DNA from: Benthortus sp964440495
GTDB lineage: Archaea > Thermoproteota > Nitrososphaeria_A > Caldarchaeales > Wolframiiraptoraceae
Assembly (NCBI GenBank): GCA_964440495.1
Contig: CAYTSD010000014.1
Location: forward strand, 1-29,554
Length of the DNA: 29,554 bases
Reading direction: 5' to 3'
Shown: positions 23,105-29,554 of the stretch, piece after piece
Layout: the number at the start of each line of letters is the position of its first letter
How positions within the stretch are numbered: position 1 is the first letter of the stretch
Notes under the pieces: generated by a model
The model's input: the letters and a program-made list of their open reading frames with translations, nothing else
What the model was told of the DNA's origin: nothing
Database searches by the model: none
Translations under genes and position numbers: made by a program

Positions 23105-24688
23105 ATGCTTTTTAGAGAGCTTGCCGAGACCTGCGAGGAGCTAGCAAGGCTAAGCGGTAGAAAGGATAAGGTCTCACTCATAGTCCGACTTCTACGCAGG
23201 CTTAAACCCAAGGAGGCAAGATACGCCTCCCTCCTACTGATTGGGAGAACCCTACCCGAGTCCATGGAGGAGAAACTTGAGGTAAGCTTCGCAACGCTTG
23301 AGGAGGCGTTGGAGAGATCTAGTCAGACAACCCTGGCGCCGAGAACCCCTCCAACAATCCTAGAAGTAGCCGACACCCTGAGAAGAATAGCTGGAATCCA
23401 TGGCCCAGGCTCGAGGGAGAAGAAGATAGATGCGCTAAGATCCCTCATCACGAAGATGAGTGAGATTGAGCGCAAATGGTTCTTCAAGCAGGTTATAGGT
23501 GAGATGCAGCACGGGGTTAATGAGGGTATATTGCTTGAAGCTTTAGCCGAGTTGACAGGCTTACCGCTTGACAGAGTTCAGAGGGCGAATATGCTTCTCG
23601 GAGATATTTCCAAGCTGGTTGAGCTCGCTGCTAGAGAGGGTAGGGAAGGGGTGGAGGCCGTTAAGCTCCAGCTCTTCAGACCGATCAAACCCATGCTCGC
23701 CGAGAACTGTGAAAGCGTTGAAGAAGCTTTGGAGGCCATGGGAGGTAGAGCAGCGTTCGAATACAAGTTCGATGGAGCAAGGGTTCACATCCACCTCAAG
23801 AACGGATTGGTGAAGATATTCTCGAGGAGGCTTAGCGACGTAACGGGAAGCCTACCTGACATTGTTAGACAGGTTAAAGAAACTGTTGATGTTGGAGAAG
23901 CAGTCTTCGACGGAGAGGTGATAGCCGTAGGAGAAGGTGGGAAACCCCTGCCCTTCCAAGAGTTGTTGAAGAGGTTTAGGAGGGTTAGAGATATTGAGGA
24001 GGCCACGAGAAGGATACCCCTCAGGCTGAAGCTCTTCGACATCCTCTACCTCGACGGCGTTGAGCTCCTAGACCAGCCCTACGAGAAGAGATGGAAGCTG
24101 CTTGAAGAGAGGGTGGCCGAAGGGGTTCTAACGCCGAGAATCATCACCGACAAGGTTGATGAGGCTGAAGAGTTTCTCAGGAAGTCTCTCGAGGAAGGCC
24201 ATGAGGGGCTGATGGTTAAGAGACTTAACTCGTCCTACAGGCCTGGGAAGAGGGAGAAGCTGTGGCTGAAGCTTAAGCCAGCTGAAAACCTAGACCTAGT
24301 TATAGTCGCAGCCGACTGGGGGCATGGGAGGAGAACTGGATGGCTCAGCAACTATCATCTGGCAGCCTACAATCCTGAGAGAGACAGCTTCGAGGTTATT
24401 GGGAAAACCTTCAAGGGATTGACCGACGAGGAGTTTGAGTGGATTACGAAGAGGCTTCTCCAGCTCAAGACACGGGAAGACGGCTTCACGGTCTGGGTTA
24501 AACCTAAGATAGTTGTCGAGGTCGCCTACAACGAGATTCAGCGAAGCCCAAAATACAGCTCGGGATACGCTCTAAGGTTTGCGAGAATAGTTAGGATAAG
24601 GGATGATAAGATGGCTGAGGAGGCTGACACAATCCAGAGAGTTAGGGAGCTCTACCAAAAGCAGTTTAGGAGGAAGGCTCCCCTCTGA
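23105..24688 (+). CDS. lig: ATP-dependent DNA ligase
   Basis: It seals nicks in DNA, as in Okazaki fragment joining and repair. In 527 residues the N-terminal DNA-binding domain (1-195) includes MQHGVNEGILLEALAE. The adenylated Lys221 is in EYKFDGARVHIH (motif I). Motif III/IIIa is in LRLKLFDILYLDGVELL, motif IV is in EGHEGLMVKRLNSSYRPG, motif V is in KLWLKLKPAENLDLVIV, and the OB-fold ends with RFARIVRIRDDK. It is shorter than the usual archaeal enzymes of about 560-600 residues, mainly in the N-terminal domain, but no core motif is missing. It follows hsp20 with one base between, and its 3' end overlaps the convergent L35Ae gene by 23 bases. Confidence 0.95.
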   Translation: MLFRELAETCEELARLSGRKDKVSLIVRLLRRLKPKEARYASLLLIGRTLPESMEEKLEVSFATLEEALERSSQTTLAPRTPPTILEVADTLRRIAGIHGPGSREKKIDALRSLITKMSEIERKWFFKQVIGEMQHGVNEGILLEALAELTGLPLDRVQRANMLLGDISKLVELAAREGREGVEAVKLQLFRPIKPMLAENCESVEEALEAMGGRAAFEYKFDGARVHIHLKNGLVKIFSRRLSDVTGSLPDIVRQVKETVDVGEAVFDGEVIAVGEGGKPLPFQELLKRFRRVRDIEEATRRIPLRLKLFDILYLDGVELLDQPYEKRWKLLEERVAEGVLTPRIITDKVDEAEEFLRKSLEEGHEGLMVKRLNSSYRPGKREKLWLKLKPAENLDLVIVAADWGHGRRTGWLSNYHLAAYNPERDSFEVIGKTFKGLTDEEFEWITKRLLQLKTREDGFTVWVKPKIVVEVAYNEIQRSPKYSSGYALRFARIVRIRDDKMAEEADTIQRVRELYQKQFRRKAPL

Positions 24689-24986
24689 GTAGGCTGAGAG
24701 CCTCCGCATCCAGTTTAAGGTAAACCTTTCCAACCCCTGGCAACCCCTTCCGAAACCTAGCCCTAACCTCCCCCTTAGTTCCATGAGCATCGACGATTCT
24801 TCCCTTAACCCTGACTCCTCCATCCCGATACTCAACCTCTCTTCCAAGAAGCCTCAAGGCATCCTCGACGCATCTTATCCTAGGGAAGTAGAGTATGTAG
24901 TCACGTGAGCTTCTGTTCCTGCCGCTTGTCCTATACCTCTTCGAGATCACGAAGCCTTCCAGCCAAGCCACCCTATCCAACCCCAC
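24666..24986 (-). CDS. rpl35ae: Large-subunit ribosomal protein L35Ae
   Basis: A 106-residue protein with the L35Ae core. The segment KGRIVDAHGTKGEVRARFRK followed by GLPG at about 61-84 matches the conserved GxIVxxHGxxGxVRAxFxxxLPG signature. An N-terminal beta strand (WLEGFVISKRYRTSGRNRSS) and DALRLLGREVEYR also fit. It is slightly longer than the 87-90 residues usual in archaea, mainly from a 10-residue N-terminal extension and tail. The start is GTG 24986, 27 bases after a TATA-like element, so it is probably leaderless; GTG at the sixth codon is possible. L35Ae is found only in some archaea and in eukaryotes. Confidence 0.82.
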   Translation of the reverse strand: MGLDRVAWLEGFVISKRYRTSGRNRSSRDYILYFPRIRCVEDALRLLGREVEYRDGGVRVKGRIVDAHGTKGEVRARFRKGLPGVGKVYLKLDAEALSLLRGEPSS

Positions 24987-25007
24987 ATGGAAGGAGGAGA
25001 AGCTGGA

Positions 25008-25018
25008 GGCTTAAACCC
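25008..25018 (-). promoter_or_regulatory. TATA-like box of the L35Ae gene
   Basis: GGGTTTAAGCC on the minus strand, centred about 27 bases before GTG 24986. No ribosome site precedes that GTG, so a leaderless transcript is likely. Confidence 0.45.
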
Positions 25019-25135
25019 TTGCGCTAGACGAGGCCATACTCCCTTAATGATACCCTCAGACTCTCCATGTAGCCGTCTACCCACCCATACTAGGAAACCC
25101 TTATCCAATAACTCGGCTGAGGGGTTTCTAGAGGC

Positions 25136-25672
25136 ATGAGAGACTTCACAATAGGGCTTGCAGTAGGGTGGAGTGTCCTAACGCTTCTAGGGGTCCTTCT
25201 ATTCCAAACCCCTCAGCCAGTAGATCATGTAACTCAGCTTAACATCTTCAGGGAGCTTCTCTCAGCCTACACGCCCCTCCTCACACCTCTATCCTCGGCT
25301 ATGGGCGCATCATCTCTTGGAGGAGGCGCAGCATACGGTGTTCTACCGCTTCTATCATGGCTCACGGCATCAGGAATAGTCGGCGTCTCTCTAAGAAACC
25401 CTGCGAAGAGCGCGAAAGCAACCTTCGCTACAGCTCTGATAATCCTCCTACTCTGGATAACCTCAGCCTTCATAGCGGCTCCAACTTGGGGAGACTCGAA
25501 GACTTGGCTCAACACCGTTGACGCCATGGCCTCAGACCTCTTACTCAACCGGCCGATAGACCTCCTCTCAGCGCTAATCCTGCCTCCAGCAGTCTCCGCA
25601 CTAACGGCGTCAATCCTTGAAAAACGGAGTATGAGAGCCGAGATAGCTGAGGAAGACTACCTCTTCTACTAA
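25136..25672 (+). CDS. Small multi-pass membrane protein of unknown function
   Basis: I do not recognise the family. The 178 residues contain about four hydrophobic segments: an N-terminal helix (FTIGLAVGWSVLTLLGVLLF), GAAYGVLPLLSWLTASGIVG, ATFATALIILLLWITSAFIA, and LLSALILPPAVSALTASIL. The C-terminus is acidic (AEIAEEDYLFY) and probably cytoplasmic. A CCTTATCCAATA element about 30 bases before ATG 25136 may be its promoter. It stands alone between the L35Ae gene and the convergent basic-protein gene. Confidence 0.65.
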   Translation: MRDFTIGLAVGWSVLTLLGVLLFQTPQPVDHVTQLNIFRELLSAYTPLLTPLSSAMGASSLGGGAAYGVLPLLSWLTASGIVGVSLRNPAKSAKATFATALIILLLWITSAFIAAPTWGDSKTWLNTVDAMASDLLLNRPIDLLSALILPPAVSALTASILEKRSMRAEIAEEDYLFY

Positions 25673-25723
25673 GAAACTTGGAGAAAAATAAGGAAGGAAT
25701 TTCTAGGAAAGGCTGCAACACTC

Positions 25724-26032
25724 TTAGATGCTTGGCGCAACTTCTCCTTCTTCTGGGGGAGCTGGGGCAGGGGCTACCTCAGCCTCAGGCTTAACCTCTT
25801 CCTTCGGCTTAGCCTTAGCCCTTCTCGCTCGAGCTCTTTTAGCCCTAGGTTTCGCCTTCTTCTTGGTTGCCCTCTTTCTCGTAGTCTTCTTTTTCTTTCT
25901 CCCTCTCTTGGCTGCGGCCTTCTTCCTACCTCTCGCTGCCTTCTTCCTAGTGGTCCTCTTTCTCGTAGTCTTCTTCTTTCTCCCTCTCTTCGCGGTTTTC
26001 TTCCTCCTAGTGGTCTTCTTACGCGCGCACAT
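25724..26032 (-). CDS. Lys/Arg/Ala-rich, histone H1 tail-like basic protein
   Basis: A 102-residue protein of very low complexity. Residues 1-76 are almost only Lys, Arg, Ala and Thr, with a repeated unit AKRGRKKKTTRKRTTRKKA / AKRGRKKKKTTRKRATKKKA. The last 25 residues are acidic and Pro/Ala-rich (KEEVKPEAEVAPAPAPPEEG). The composition resembles the tail of eukaryotic H1 and bacterial H1-like (HctB/AlgP-type) proteins, which bind DNA, so a nucleoid role is inferred. It has no globular domain. It is probably real because it has a TATA box at 26069-26076 (minus), a GGTGA ribosome site six bases before ATG 26032, and a sensible composition on this strand only. Confidence 0.72.
   Translation of the reverse strand: MCARKKTTRRKKTAKRGRKKKTTRKRTTRKKAARGRKKAAAKRGRKKKKTTRKRATKKKAKPRAKRARARRAKAKPKEEVKPEAEVAPAPAPPEEGEVAPSI
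25871..25909 (-). repeat. Internal DNA repeat, copy 1, in the H1-like gene
   Basis: A 39-base unit that recurs at 25955-25990 with one codon less and is otherwise identical. It encodes the KRGRKKKKTTRKR-type unit and shows growth of the gene by in-frame duplication. Confidence 0.7.
25955..25990 (-). repeat. Internal DNA repeat, copy 2, in the H1-like gene
   Basis: A 36-base copy of the unit at 25871-25909. It differs only by loss of one Lys codon. Confidence 0.7.
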
Positions 26033-26068
26033 GGTATGTCACCGTCATTTTGAAGAATATTTCAGTTG

Positions 26069-26076
26069 TATAAAAA
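26069..26076 (-). promoter_or_regulatory. TATA box of the H1-like gene
   Basis: TTTTTATA on the minus strand, about 40 bases before ATG 26032. This gives a leader of about 14 bases that carries a GGTGA ribosome site, unlike the leaderless genes nearby. Confidence 0.5.
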
Positions 26077-26171
26077 TTTTCGGGTAAATTTACACATCAA
26101 CTCTTTCACAAGGTTTAGGCAACCAATAATAATGAGCTGACTCCATAGGTTCTGTAAATGGTGGGGACGTG

Positions 26172-26501
26172 ATGCCGGTTGTCGATATTTCCGAATTTAG
26201 GAGGCTTGACATAAGAATCGGGAGAATAGTGTCAGCTGAGAGGGTTCCAGGAACAGATAGGCTGATTAGGTTTAGGGTTGATTTCGGAGGTGTGGAGAAG
26301 CAGGCCGTGGCGGGTCTTGGCCATATCTATGAACCAGAACACTTCCTTGGAAAACAATACGCCTTCGTCTACAACCTTAAGCCACGTAGGTTGAGGGGGG
26401 TTGTCTCGGAGTGTATGATACTAGCCGCCACCGCCGGCGAGGAGGATGTCGCCCCTCTCATGCCTGAGAAACCTGTCCCAGATGGATGTCAGGTAACTTA
26501 G
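26172..26501 (+). CDS. Stand-alone tRNA-binding OB-fold protein (MetRS beta / CsaA / EMAP-like)
   Basis: A 109-residue OB-fold of the tRNA-binding domain family found at the C-terminus of bacterial methionyl-tRNA synthetase, in Arc1p/EMAP II and as free proteins in archaea. The family pattern is clear: FRRLDIRIGRIVSAERVPGT at the start, then RFRVDFGG, KQAVAGLGHIYEPEHFLGK, and LRGVVSECMILAA. These proteins bind the outer corner of tRNA. ATG 26172 has GGTGGGG six bases upstream; GTG 26169 is in frame. It precedes asnS by 52 bases on the same strand, so it could assist AsnRS or MetRS (inference). Confidence 0.85.
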   Translation: MPVVDISEFRRLDIRIGRIVSAERVPGTDRLIRFRVDFGGVEKQAVAGLGHIYEPEHFLGKQYAFVYNLKPRRLRGVVSECMILAATAGEEDVAPLMPEKPVPDGCQVT

Positions 26502-26553
26502 AGGAGCAAAGGCAAATAGGGGCTTTAACGAAGCTAGAGGCGCTGAAGGTGGA

Positions 26554-27855
26554 GTGAGGGTGCTGAAGAGGTTCTTCGTGGAGGATGCCTTGAAGGCCCC
26601 TGAGGGAAGCGAGGTTGAACTCCTAGGATGGATTAGGACGAAGAGGGTTCACGGAAACCTGGTCTTCATAGACCTCAGAGACTCAACCGGAGTAATCCAG
26701 GTTGCTGTGAGGAAAGGTGTAGCCGATGAGGAGAGCTTTGAACAGGCCAAAGAACTTGGATTGGAGTCTAGCATCAGGGTTAAGGGGGTTGTGAAGCATG
26801 ACCCAAGGGCGCCTAATGGGGTTGAACTCCACTGTAGAAGGCTTGAAGTGATAGGTAGAAGCTTGGAAGAGTTTCCCATAAGGAAAGGGGTTGGGCTGAG
26901 ATTTCTACTAGACCACCGTCACCTCCATCTCAGAAGCCCAAGGGTCACCGCAATAATGAAGATAAGGGCGCGGCTGGTTGAGGCCGCTAGGAGGTGGCTT
27001 AGAGAGCAGGGTTTCACCGAGATACATTGCCCAAGCTTCATCACAGCGGCGGTTGAGGGAGGCGCAACCCTCTTCAAGCTAGACTACTTTGGGAAGACCG
27101 TCTACCTAACGCAGAGCGTTCAGTTTTATCAGGAGGCCGCAATCTATGGGTTGGAGAAGGTGTATAGTCTCCAGCCGAGCTTTAGGGCTGAGCTGAGCAG
27201 GACACGGCGCCACCTCACAGAGTTCTGGCACCTTGAGGCGGAGATAGCCCACGCGGAACTAGAGGACATGATGGAGGTTGTTGAGGGGCTTGTCCACGCT
27301 ATGGTTGAGGGGGTTTACGAGAACTGTGAGAAGGAGCTCAAGCTTCTAGGCGTCAAACTCGACCCAAGCGTCGCCGAGCCACCCTACCCGAGGATAAAGT
27401 ATGCGGAGGCCTTGGAGATTCTGACCAATAAGGGGATGGAGGTTAAGTGGGGTGACGACTTCGGAGCAGACGAGGAGCGCGAACTCTCCAAAGAGTTTGA
27501 GAAACCCTTCTTCGTAACCCATTACCCGAGGGAGGCGAAGGCATTCTACCACATGCTCGACCCAAGCGACCCAACAGTCTGCAGGAACGCCGACCTACTT
27601 GCTCCAGGAGGCTTCGGGGAGATAGTTGGGGGAGGGCAGAGGATTCACAAATACGAGGAGCTTATCGAACGCATCAGGGAGAACAACCTAAACCCCGAAG
27701 ACTATGAATGGTATCTTGACTTAAGGAAGTATGGGTCCGTCCCTCACAGCGGCTTCGGTCTTGGAATAGAGCGTATGCTCTGGTGGCTTCTCAGACTCTC
27801 ACATATCAGAGATGCAGCCCTCTTCCCGCGGACACCTGCAAGGGTCTATCCATGA
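26554..27855 (+). CDS. asnS: Asparaginyl-tRNA synthetase
   Basis: A class II synthetase of 433 residues that charges tRNA-Asn. The N-terminal OB-fold anticodon domain contains LLGWIRTKRVHGNLVFIDLR. Motif 2 is in FRAELSRTRRHLTEFWHLEA, and motif 3 is SGFGLGIERMLWWLL. The AsnRS type is shown by EGGATLFKLDYFGKTVYLTQ, RTRRHLTEFWHLE and the end HIRDAALFPRTPARVYP, where archaeal AspRS would have the (N/H)xTRHLNEYTSxD type. GTG 26554 is used here; GTG 26560 has a better-placed GGTGGAG. Having AsnRS means Asn-tRNA can be made directly without transamidation. It overlaps the methyltransferase gene by four bases. Confidence 0.9.
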   Translation: MRVLKRFFVEDALKAPEGSEVELLGWIRTKRVHGNLVFIDLRDSTGVIQVAVRKGVADEESFEQAKELGLESSIRVKGVVKHDPRAPNGVELHCRRLEVIGRSLEEFPIRKGVGLRFLLDHRHLHLRSPRVTAIMKIRARLVEAARRWLREQGFTEIHCPSFITAAVEGGATLFKLDYFGKTVYLTQSVQFYQEAAIYGLEKVYSLQPSFRAELSRTRRHLTEFWHLEAEIAHAELEDMMEVVEGLVHAMVEGVYENCEKELKLLGVKLDPSVAEPPYPRIKYAEALEILTNKGMEVKWGDDFGADEERELSKEFEKPFFVTHYPREAKAFYHMLDPSDPTVCRNADLLAPGGFGEIVGGGQRIHKYEELIERIRENNLNPEDYEWYLDLRKYGSVPHSGFGLGIERMLWWLLRLSHIRDAALFPRTPARVYP

Positions 27856-28415
27856 CCGGGGTCTACAAACCCTCCGAAGACACACTCTTCCTCATAGATG
27901 CTTTGAAGGAGATTGAGGAGAGGCTTGGGACGGCTGTCGAAGTCGGCTCAGGGACAGGTGAGGTTACAAAGGCTCTAAGCCAGCTCTCCGAGGAGACGCA
28001 TGCAACCGACATATCCTTCAAGGCTGCGAGGATAACTGCTGAAGCCCTGAAGAAGACGGGGGTCTGGAATAGATGTCACGTGGTCTGCTGCGACCTACTC
28101 TCAGCCTATAGGAGCGCAGAGATCTTCGACCTAATAGTCTCGAATCCACCCTATCTGGAGCCTGAAAACTTAGGCGACAGTTCAATCGAAGGGGGATGGA
28201 GGTTTCTCATAAGATTGTTTGAGCAGGCGGCGGAGAGGATTAGGCTCGGTGGACGGGTTCTACTAGTTGTCTCGAGTCAGACCCGTAATCTTAGGGAGGT
28301 TTTGAGAAGAGCGAGGGAACTTGGATTCTCAACCATCTTCGCTAGGAGGACGAGACTCTTCTTCGAGGAGTTAAAGATCCTTGAAGCAACCTATAGAGGT
28401 AGGAGAAGTCCGTGA
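27852..28415 (+). CDS. HemK2/Mtq2-type protein methyltransferase (release-factor glutamine)
   Basis: A SAM-dependent methyltransferase of 187 residues. Its relatives methylate the glutamine of the GGQ motif in the archaeal/eukaryotic release factor aRF1/eRF1, together with Trm112. It starts MTGVYKPSEDTLFLIDALKE, with the YxPxEDT element of this family. The SAM motif is VEVGSGTGEV at 29-38, and NPPY is at 98-101 in LIVSNPPYLEPE. ATG 27852 overlaps the asnS stop (ATGA), so translation is coupled. The frame upstream to 27783 lies inside asnS and is not used. A T-rich stretch after the gene may terminate the operon. Confidence 0.88.
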   Translation: MTGVYKPSEDTLFLIDALKEIEERLGTAVEVGSGTGEVTKALSQLSEETHATDISFKAARITAEALKKTGVWNRCHVVCCDLLSAYRSAEIFDLIVSNPPYLEPENLGDSSIEGGWRFLIRLFEQAAERIRLGGRVLLVVSSQTRNLREVLRRARELGFSTIFARRTRLFFEELKILEATYRGRRSP

Positions 28416-28439
28416 AGCCCTAGAGAGATAGCTCGTAGC

Positions 28440-28458
28440 TAGTTTTTCTCATGGTTTT
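28440..28458 (+). terminator. T-rich stretch after the methyltransferase gene
   Basis: Two T runs (TTTTT) about ten bases apart follow the stop. They may end the tRNA-binding/asnS/methyltransferase transcript. The second run is part of TTTTTATTAG, a possible promoter of the permease. Confidence 0.25.
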
Positions 28459-28495
28459 TATTAGCGTTCTGGGCTTCGGGTAGGGAGGTGAGGGG

Positions 28496-29554
28496 TTGGG
28501 GGAAGAGGTTGCTCTGAAGAGGGAGGTTGGATGGTTCGGCTCCTTCTCTCTAGGATACGCTGACGTTGGGGCAGATATCTTCATCGCCCTAGGACTCATA
28601 GCGGCCTACGCAGCAGGAGCAACACCTATAGTATTCCTAGTAGTATCATTGATCTATGTCTCAATAGGGTTGGCCTACGCTGAGCTCGCTCCTACATACC
28701 CCTACGCTGGAGGGGTCCAGATATACACGCTGAGGGCCTTTAACGACCTCATAGGCTTCATAGCAGGCTGGTCCCTCATAATGAGCTACACCCTCTGCAT
28801 AACCCTCTTCGCTCTGGCGGCTGCAGGATACCTCCTCTACCTCCTCCCATGGCTTACACCTCTCCTCTCAGGATTCGGCCTTCCCCCGCTCGGCCTCCTC
28901 TCAGCAATCCTTACACTTCTACTCATTATCGTAAACTACGTCGGGATAAGATACTCTGTTGGAACCCTAATAGCCTTAGTGATAATCGGTCTCGTGATCC
29001 AGGCTATGGTTCTGGGGACAGGCTATAGCTTGAGCTTCAATTTCACCCTCTTCCTAAACCAGCTTCTAGAGATTGGTGCACCGATTCCGAGAAGTGAGGT
29101 TGGATACCTCCCAGGAATCCCGATTAACACCCAGAATCTTCTCTACGCCCTAACCCTAGCCATGGCGTCTTTCATAGGAATAGAGTCCATTGCGCAGGCT
29201 GCCGAGGAGACTAAGAGACCTGCCCGATGGATACCTAAGGCCGCTAAGCTCTCGGTGGTAGCTGTCCTCGCATCGGTTCTCGGCTTCTCCATCCTAGCTC
29301 TAGGAGTTATGAGATGGAGCGAGCTTGCGGAAGCCTTGGAGAACCCTATAGCAACCCTCGTAAGCAGATATCCGCTTGTTGGAGCAGCTCTCACACCCAT
29401 CGTCGCCGCCGCAGGCTTCGTCCTCTGCTATGCCTCATCAAACACGGGTGTTATCGGGGTCTCAAGGCTTGTGGCCTCCATGGGTAGATTCAAGCTCCTC
29501 CCCTCATGGTTCTATAGAATACACCCTATCTTCAGGACGCCTACAAGGGCGATC
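28496..29554 (+). CDS. APC-superfamily amino acid permease (cut by right edge)
   Basis: An open frame of 353 codons runs to the window edge without a stop, so the C-terminus is missing. It begins at TTG 28496 with GGGAGGTGAGG just upstream and reads MGEEVALKREVGWFGSFSLG. About nine hydrophobic helices follow. SFSLGYADVGADIFIALGLI, GLAYAELAPTYPYAGGVQIY and SFIGIESIAQAAEETKRPAR match helices 1, 2 and 6-7 of amino acid/polyamine/organocation transporters. It probably takes up an amino acid by cation symport or exchange; the substrate cannot be told. Confidence 0.85.
   Translation, partial: MGEEVALKREVGWFGSFSLGYADVGADIFIALGLIAAYAAGATPIVFLVVSLIYVSIGLAYAELAPTYPYAGGVQIYTLRAFNDLIGFIAGWSLIMSYTLCITLFALAAAGYLLYLLPWLTPLLSGFGLPPLGLLSAILTLLLIIVNYVGIRYSVGTLIALVIIGLVIQAMVLGTGYSLSFNFTLFLNQLLEIGAPIPRSEVGYLPGIPINTQNLLYALTLAMASFIGIESIAQAAEETKRPARWIPKAAKLSVVAVLASVLGFSILALGVMRWSELAEALENPIATLVSRYPLVGAALTPIVAAAGFVLCYASSNTGVIGVSRLVASMGRFKLLPSWFYRIHPIFRTPTRAI

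Noticed and set aside
25728..26087. Hydrophobic Leu/Phe/Ala-rich frame on the plus strand opposite the H1-like gene
   Set aside because: It is the complement of Lys/Arg codons. The minus strand has the promoter, ribosome site and a sensible acidic tail.
26088..26168. C/D-box small RNA (AATAATGAGCTGA)
   Set aside because: C- and D-like boxes are imperfect and too close, and no C'/D' pair is present.
27783..27851. Upstream extension of the methyltransferase
   Set aside because: It lies within the conserved end of asnS; ATG 27852 starts the family's conserved N-terminus.
26554..27855. Aspartyl-tRNA synthetase
   Set aside because: The RTRRHLTEFWHLE motif and HIRD...FPRTPARVYP end are of the AsnRS type.
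1..29554. CRISPR array expected near a cas6 gene
   Set aside because: No regularly spaced direct repeats of 24-37 bases were seen by eye on either strand.
1..29554. Insertion sequences, integrases or attachment sites
   Set aside because: No transposase or recombinase motif, and no duplicated tRNA end, was seen. The tRNA-Pro 3' end does not recur in the window.

Overview
The window is a gene-dense piece of an archaeal chromosome, most likely from a thermophile of the TACK group (inference). Signs of Archaea are a two-repeat TATA-binding protein, a ribosomal protein L35Ae homologue, a class I CCA-adding enzyme, an ATP-dependent DNA ligase, an archaeal asparaginyl-tRNA synthetase, four-subunit 2-oxoacid:ferredoxin oxidoreductase genes, a tRNA-Pro with a bulge-helix-bulge intron, and many TATA boxes placed 27-30 bases before start codons, as in leaderless archaeal transcription. 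Arginine is mostly AGG/AGA, which fits a thermophile. I cannot name the genus.

Layout. 1-2500 is an AT-richer accessory edge: a gene tail, a Cas6-family CRISPR RNA endonuclease with no array or other cas gene in view, a decayed stretch, a retropepsin-like aspartic protease and a multi-pass membrane protein. 2531-3100 (minus) is TBP, preceded by three canonical TATA boxes. 3270-6566 (plus) is a translationally coupled cell-surface module: a large secreted, membrane-anchored beta-repeat protein, a second anchored protein with a Thr-rich stalk, and a 32-residue membrane peptide. 6625-9657 (minus) holds lipB, lpd and lipA for lipoate synthesis and lipoyl-protein oxidation. 9756-12763 (plus) is porGDAB. 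12831-16964 (plus) is a compact cluster: a dTMP kinase-like protein, ThpR, CCA-adding enzyme, a small predicted protein kinase and a 5-formyl-THF cyclo-ligase-like protein. 16941-19270 (minus) is a serA-like gene with trpB2, divergent from an HTH-ACT regulator (19378-19881). tRNA-Pro(GGG) follows at 20085.

20209-22515 (minus) carries an M17 leucyl aminopeptidase and an AN1-finger/site-2-type membrane protease, divergent from hsp20 and DNA ligase (22651-24688, plus). L35Ae converges on the ligase. Next come a small membrane protein, an H1-tail-like Lys/Arg/Ala-rich protein (minus), a translation cluster (tRNA-binding OB protein, AsnRS, HemK2-type methyltransferase) and an APC-family permease cut by the right edge.

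The genes mostly link central carbon metabolism (POR, lipoate), tRNA maturation and charging, protein quality control and the cell surface. No complete defence system, mobile element or CRISPR array is visible. The least explained parts are the surface module, the decayed left edge and the H1-like protein.
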